A DNA stretch of 64,000 bases from Branchiostoma floridae (taxonomy: Eukaryota; Chordata; Leptocardii; Amphioxiformes; Branchiostomatidae): contig NC_049983.1 of assembly GCF_000003815.2 (NCBI RefSeq), positions 9,881,120 through 9,945,119 of the forward strand, written 5' to 3'. A model generated the notes under the pieces. It worked only from the letters and a program-made list of their open reading frames with translations. It was not told where the DNA came from and made no database searches. A program made the translations under genes and the position numbers. Shown here piece by piece: positions 59,241 to 64,000 of this stretch (its first letter is position 1; the number at the start of each line of letters is the position of its first letter).

Positions 59241-60695
59241 TCACAGTGCAGTTGTTGCGGTGTTGGTATTCTTATACACAACGCTGAAATCTGGACCTTT
59301 GGAAGTCTTGTTTTTCCTCTTACGCCAGACTGCCGCAATGGTGACAACAATGAGGAGTGTGCCGGCTATGGAACCACAGACAGCACCAATGAGTACAGGT
59401 AGGGAGAAGACGATCGCTGTCATTGATGGCCTCAAACCAGTCGTGGGTAGGTCTACAATCAGGGTGGCAAACGTGGAGCCGACTGGATTTTCTGCAGTAC
59501 AGACGTACAGACCAGCATCTGCTGCTGTTGTATTTCTCACAGTGATCGTACCATTCACATCCACAGTCACCCTCCCACCTGACTCAACAGTAGCATTGAG
59601 TCCTGATGGGAGGGTAACTGTGATATCTGGTGTAGGGATTCCTGAAGCTTCACAGACTAAACTGAGAGTCTCTCCTTGTACCAATAACATGTTATCATCT
59701 CTTCCAAACTTTTCAATTGTTGGTTGTTCACAACCGGACATCAGATTCTCGGGATTTATATCTTTAAGCATCTGTCCATAGAGTTGGTCAGGTTGGGAAC
59801 AATTTACCTGGTATTCAAATGAATAAATTCCCGTCATCTTTAACCTAAAGTCAAACATCCTACAGTCACACTGCCAGGGGTTGTCCTGAATTCTCACAAG
59901 GAAGATCGACGAAAGTATGTCATACGCTACAGATGGAAGGGTCGTCATTTGGTTATTGTCAAGGTATAGAGTACCGATTGTTTGTATTTTTGACAAACCT
60001 TCAAATGGAAACGATGTGATGTTATTGTTGGACAATTGGAGGGAATCCAGCTGCAGTAGATTTCCCAGTAAATTTGAAGGGATGGTCGCAATGTGGTTGT
60101 GATTCAGGTACAAGGATTTGAGATGTGGTGTTGGATCGAAAGTCCCAGGCTGAATATTAGAGATGCCATTATCATACAGATAAAGGGTCTGCAAGTTTCC
60201 CAGCCCTGTAAACATGTCAGATCTGAGATGTGTTAACTTGTTGCTCTGCAGGGACAAGCTTATAAGTCGAGGTGTCGGACTAAAAGTGCCAGCCTGAATA
60301 TCACTGATATCATTAGAGAAAAGAATCAGGCTCCGCAAGTTTCCCAACCCTGTGAACATGTCAGCTCTAAGTATTGCTACTCGGTTATCATTAAACCACA
60401 TTATGGTCACATTTGATAAGTAATAGAATGCTTGGCTATTGATGGTAGATATGCTATTTCTATCGAGATATAAATCTTCTAAGCTTCTATATCGTGAGAA
60501 ATCAGACTGACTTAAAGTTGTCAACAGATTAATTCCCAGGTCCAAGTTCGTGATGTTTGTCGGCAGGTCCTGTGGAACGCTGGTGAGGCTCTGGTTGTAG
60601 CAGTTACATAACGTGGATGAACAGCTACAGGATTCCGCCGTTCCCAGCAGCTTCAGAAGGACCAGGAGAAACACCAGCAACAGTTTCTCACTCAT
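59241..60695 (-). CDS. LRR-Ig single-pass membrane receptor
   Basis: Single-exon frame, 484 aa from the Met chosen here (MSEKLLLVFLLVLLKLLG, a clean signal peptide). A Met 13 codons upstream at 60734 is possible but adds charged residues. Order: Cys-rich LRR N-cap (CSCSSTLCNC), about nine leucine-rich repeats (LYLDRNSIS, LILFSNDIS, LYLYDNGIS, LQLSNNNIT...), LRR C-cap (NPWQCDCRMFDF ... LMSGC), one I-set Ig domain (LSLVCEASG ... DAGLYVCTAENP), a membrane segment (AIVFSLPVLIGAVCGSIAGT..) and a short basic tail with one Tyr in VVYKNT. Known: amphioxus has a large LRR-Ig family discussed as immune or neural surface receptors. The ligand is unknown. YKN fits the Grb2-type SH2 pattern YxN; it is not an ITIM. 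An antisense 221-codon frame is a shadow. Confidence 0.92.
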   Translation of the reverse strand: MSEKLLLVFLLVLLKLLGTAESCSCSSTLCNCYNQSLTSVPQDLPTNITNLDLGINLLTTLSQSDFSRYRSLEDLYLDRNSISTINSQAFYYLSNVTIMWFNDNRVAILRADMFTGLGNLRSLILFSNDISDIQAGTFSPTPRLISLSLQSNKLTHLRSDMFTGLGNLQTLYLYDNGISNIQPGTFDPTPHLKSLYLNHNHIATIPSNLLGNLLQLDSLQLSNNNITSFPFEGLSKIQTIGTLYLDNNQMTTLPSVAYDILSSIFLVRIQDNPWQCDCRMFDFRLKMTGIYSFEYQVNCSQPDQLYGQMLKDINPENLMSGCEQPTIEKFGRDDNMLLVQGETLSLVCEASGIPTPDITVTLPSGLNATVESGGRVTVDVNGTITVRNTTAADAGLYVCTAENPVGSTFATLIVDLPTTGLRPSMTAIVFSLPVLIGAVCGSIAGTLLIVVTIAAVWRKRKNKTSKGPDFSVVYKNTNTATTAL

Positions 60696-60737
60696 GATGC
60701 ATTCCCTGTGTCGGCACAAGGGTACGAGGTACAAGGA

Positions 60738-61085
60738 TTATCAATATTATTACCTCCATGAAATGTCATGGAGGTTATATTTTCACTAGCGTTTGTCTGT
60801 CTGTCTGCCTGTGAACAAGATAACTCAAGAACGGCTGAATGGATTGGTTTCATACTTGGTGTGTTGGTGGGGTGTGACAAAAGCTGTAAATGATTCGATT
60901 TGGGACCCCCTGGAAGCTTTTCTTGGTACTGCAGCGCAACTTCCGGCTTTGCTATCTCGTGCTCTGAACAATCTATGGTCACGAATTTTGAGTATTAGAT
61001 AGCTCTTGTGCTCAGGAATAAGTGACATAAGTCTTGGCCCCCTAGCAACTAGGGCACATTCTTGGAGCTCAGGCACCCCCCTTTT
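60738..61085. repeat. Dispersed repeat with ATGGAGG ends
   Basis: ACCTCCATGAAATGTCATGGAGGTTATATTTTC, a run of TGTC, then AAGATAACTCAAGAACGGCT and a GGTTTCATACTTGGTGTG segment. I recall this as a common interspersed type in invertebrate genomes. Non-coding. Immediately 5' of the LRR-Ig gene. Confidence 0.5.
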
Positions 61086-62032
61086 ATGTTCTAATTCTAC
61101 TAAATCTCAACTGGAACTTGATTAACTAATACTATCATAGGTTAAGTAGGGAATGAAGTACATTTTACTGTGGATTGTCCTTTGTATGTTAGCGATAGGA
61201 GCATTCTATTTATGTGTTAAGTAAATATCCCCACTTCAGATACGTGAATAGTAAAGAGAAATTTATATTTATGTCAGCTTTAGATAAACCAACTCTAACC
61301 AACCATACAGCTAGCTACATTTATGCAATTACCAAGAAGCGAGAGGAAGTCAAATGTCCTAGAATAGATTAGACGCATATCTGCATAATATATTTATAGA
61401 TGTGTATGATTGTTTCCATTGTTACATATATATGATTGTTACCATATGGCCAGTGGGGCAAACATGTGCAATAAAATGCTGCGTGTCGAACTAACCTTAA
61501 TACCGATGAAGAGAAGACCGACAACTGTCAGGAACAGAGCGACTGCCTTTTATATGTTACCAGTCAAATCTGGAAAAAACGGGACCACATCGTGTCCAGG
61601 ACCAAAGACACATAAATATCGATCCTGACCTTCGGGTCTACAACATACACACGAATCAAATATCATCGCAGTCCATTCGGAGATATTACGCTGGATACGC
61701 ATGCTTCCTGGAGGTAATAATTGAACAACAAGCTATTCTAAAGAGCGAATGGTGTGTTTTGATCAAGTATTGCTTGCAAGTATTGCTTATCTATACGATC
61801 TGTGCATGCACATGCCTTCTATACAAGCTATTCTAAAGAGCGAATGGTGTGTTTTGATCAAGTATTGCTTGTATCATTGCTTTAAATGAAGACGTCATTG
61901 AATTACTGTGAATTCACATAAAAGCCTCGATGACTATAACCGTAAACTGTTGTTGACATATATCTTCTCATAAACAACAAGCGCTTGGGCTTACCTGAGA
62001 TTCAAGATAGTCAGAACACCTTCTAGCACAGA
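61086..62032. other. Intergenic, no gene seen
   Basis: AT-rich. The only structure seen is a direct repeat at 61728-61872. Confidence 0.55.
61728..61872. repeat. Direct repeat, period 95
   Basis: ACAAGCTATTCTAAAGAGCG and the next about 30 bases recur unchanged at 61823, separated by about 45 bp of different sequence. Confidence 0.9.
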
Positions 62033-62096
62033 ATGGCTAGTGCAAAGTGCACGTTTTGTCTCCTCGTAACTTGTGTGGGCTCTTTAGAAAGTCAAG
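62033..62096 (+). CDS. Possible signal-peptide first exon
   Basis: ATG followed by MASAKCTFCLLVTCVGSLESQ and a donor (CAAG before GTAGAA) in phase 1, the same phase as the first exons of M28-A and M28-B. No following exon is recognised before the edge. It may be the first exon of another family member or chance. Confidence 0.3.
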
Positions 62097-62214
62097 GTAG
62101 AAAGTTGCTCCATGTATGTGACACAAAAACATGTACGTGGCAAACATGTGACAACTGAAAAGTGTACTTTATACCCGTGTCCCTGTACACCAGGGTCAAG
62201 TAGTTTACACATTT

Positions 62215-62290
62215 CTAGCGTGCGTAGTCCAGTGGTTAGCGGCCCTGCCTCTGGAACTAGAAGCTGTGAGTTCGATTCATGATCAAGCTG
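62215..62290 (+). mobile_element. tRNA-derived SINE head
   Basis: GTAGTCCAGTGGTTAGCGGC (A-box) and GAGTTCGATTC (B-box) about 35 bp apart, with no cloverleaf closure. It merges into the long inverted repeat 62347-62538. Confidence 0.7.
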
Positions 62291-62346
62291 TGTCGCTCAC
62301 CCTACCTGCACGCTACCGGAAAGGGTCACTGTTGTGTGACAGTCCT

Positions 62347-62538
62347 TATACCCCCTCAAATGTAGCGAAAATCGATCGGACGATGAGTCTGCGAGCTCTA
62401 ACTTACGAGGAGGCATGACCCTCACGGGAAGGGGGGGACTCTGCCATTTCTTCTTCGGCATCAGGGTCATGCCTCCTCGTAATTTAGAACTCGCACACTC
62501 GTCGTCCGATCGATTTTCGCTACATGTGAGGGGGGTAT
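62347..62538. repeat. Long inverted repeat next to the SINE
   Basis: Arms of about 80 bp: ATACCCCCTCAAATGTAGCG ... GAGGAGGCATGACCCT, with the complementary arm AGGGTCATGCCTCCTCG ... CGCTACATGTGAGG; small loop. It probably arose from two SINE tails in opposite orientation. Confidence 0.85.
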
Positions 62539-63908
62539 TAGGACGGGACGTTAAGCCATAGTCCACTGCTCATTGTGCTTGTCGTAAAGAGCTAGGAGAA
62601 TTTCCCCGGAACCTGTAATACCTGTGCGTCTGTCCTCTCTATCACGACCATTAATATTTGAAGACTACCTCTTTCGAGATCACCTTCCTTTTTACCAGAT
62701 TGTGGCCTCACAGTAATGGACATTATCTATAGGCTCTGTGCAGACACATGCTTTCTATATCTGGTAGCATATTTGTGAAGCATTGGTGAAACAAACATCC
62801 TCTATGTTGATAGTTGTCAATGCGAATTTTTTTTCTAAAATCCCATCCATCGAAATGCCGCATGATTTAGTCTGTGAGTAGATAGGAAAATGCTGGGCCC
62901 TCTTAAATACGGGCGTCATAATGTCTAACAAGACCAAATAACACGCACATCAAAAAATTAGCACATCAAAATGGAAACACCCCTTCCCACCATACACCAC
63001 TTCGTTGGGAAACAAAATGGCGGCGCCCAAGGAAGGGACCTAATCCAATACAGTTTCTGCTATCGCAAACCTGTAATGAAATAGCGAACAGGAACCCATC
63101 TACTGCGGGATTACAGATCACCTAATCTTCGCTCGCTTCAATCTTACACAAAACTAGTCAACCGCAATGGATAATGTGTTTGATATAACATTCCTCTAAA
63201 ACCATACATTTATAAAGTTCTAGACTCGATCGTCCCTGTTAAAGTCCCGTGACAAGTTATTGCCACCAGACTGTCGAGATGGACCAAAGTCTAAAAGTTG
63301 AGTCAGCAAGGTGGATGAAATGTAACTGGGTCAGGATTCTTTAGTTACCACACAATGACTAAATATTTAGTTGACACCATGTTTGGTTACTCGTTATCGA
63401 CACAAGATAACATTGTCAAATGAAGGGGCGTGTACGACAACAGAACGAAGAGACCCAGTTTCTTCAAGTGAGGACCATTGCCGGTAAGTTCTACATTATG
63501 TATTGCAACTAACAAACAAGCAAAAAGTACATACGTATACATTCAATAATGGCCTTCCCTAGACATTTGCAAGTCCTCGCAACAAACAAGGGGCTTTCGC
63601 TCTAAATATAGGACGTGATTATGAAATAGTACTAAGCGCAGAGATTGTTTACTGTACGACCCTCATTGTTCGTCGCTGCGGATCCCCATATCGTCCAGGA
63701 TAAAATAGGACAATATAATCATTGTTGTGATTAAAAGTTAAAAGTTGAGTACATGTTACCGGAGCACGCGCAAAACATAGTAATTTGAATGGTGCTGATT
63801 GAGTTCTTAGAAACTTGTAACATTTTGAACCAGATAGAATATGTTTACTAGCTAACTACTTCATTCACAGGGCTACAAGTCTGACATCGTCCGACAAAAT
63901 TAGTCAGG
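62539..63908. other. Upstream region of the right-edge gene, no gene seen
   Basis: No coding frame with support. AAAATGGCGGCGCC at about 63016 contains a YY1-like core, but its frame ends after 8 codons. Confidence 0.5.
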
Positions 63909-63954
63909 ATGTCGAGGACCGTCTTGGCTGCTTTCGCTCTTGTGCTGATGACAG
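63909..63954 (+). CDS. First exon of a third putative M28-like family member (partial)
   Basis: ATG then MSRTVLAAFALVLMT, a signal peptide, with donor ACAG before GTTAGG in phase 1. Length (46 nt), phase and position in the tandem series match exon 1 of M28-A (61 nt) and M28-B (52 nt). The rest lies beyond the window. Identity is inferred from context only. Confidence 0.5.
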
Positions 63955-64000
63955 GTTAGGTTATTTCTGTTTTTTATCACTTCGATTCGGTATCTAGATC

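Noticed and set aside
59116-59781. 221-codon plus-strand frame
   Set aside because: Lies antisense to the LRR-Ig coding frame, whose domains are unmistakable.
63016-63045. ATG in an AAAATGGCGGCG context as a gene start
   Set aside because: Frame closes after 8 codons and no donor site is obvious.

Overview
The window looks like chordate-grade invertebrate DNA, most likely amphioxus (Branchiostoma). It has AT-rich introns with GC-richer exons, single orthologs of vertebrate genes (KDM7A/PHF8/PHF2 and CRYM), an LRR-Ig receptor of the kind expanded in lancelets, and many small foldback and MITE-like repeats. The species call is inference. There are three N runs: 2611-2875, 56099-56198 and 57840-57939, the last two exactly 100 N.

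Layout. (1) 472-4524, plus: 3' end of an unidentified single-pass membrane protein with a cysteine-rich juxtamembrane tail. (2) 7146-26481, minus: complete KDM7-type JmjC histone demethylase, 23 coding positions, about 954 aa, with a duplicated and apparently mutually exclusive linker exon. (3) 27536-32390, plus: complete mu-crystallin/ketimine reductase (CRYM), 8 exons, 308 aa, divergent from KDM7 across about 1.05 kb. (4) 34421-43509, plus: 12-exon type I membrane protein with an M28 zinc-peptidase-like ectodomain, 561 aa (copy A). (5) 44743-58039, plus: tandem paralog (copy B) with the same intron phases; its second exon is split by a roughly 3.1 kb repeat-rich insertion. (6) 59241-60695, minus: intronless LRR-Ig transmembrane receptor, 484 aa. 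(7) 62033-62096 (weak) and 63909-63954, plus: signal-peptide first exons; the second suggests a further M28-like copy past the right edge.

Exon models were built by hand from GT/AG sites and phase continuity. KDM7 (2865 nt), CRYM (927 nt), M28-A (1686 nt) and M28-B without the 5' half of exon 2 (1536 nt) all close as uninterrupted frames.

Most unusual points: two alternative KDM7 linker exons for which joining both makes an immediate stop; arrays of partial KDM7 exon copies beside exons 7 and 15; a tandem family of membrane-anchored M28-like proteins in which copy A lacks one predicted metal-binding Glu while copy B keeps it but has a disrupted exon 2; and a short Ty3/Gypsy-type element nested in the terminal repeat of a MITE.
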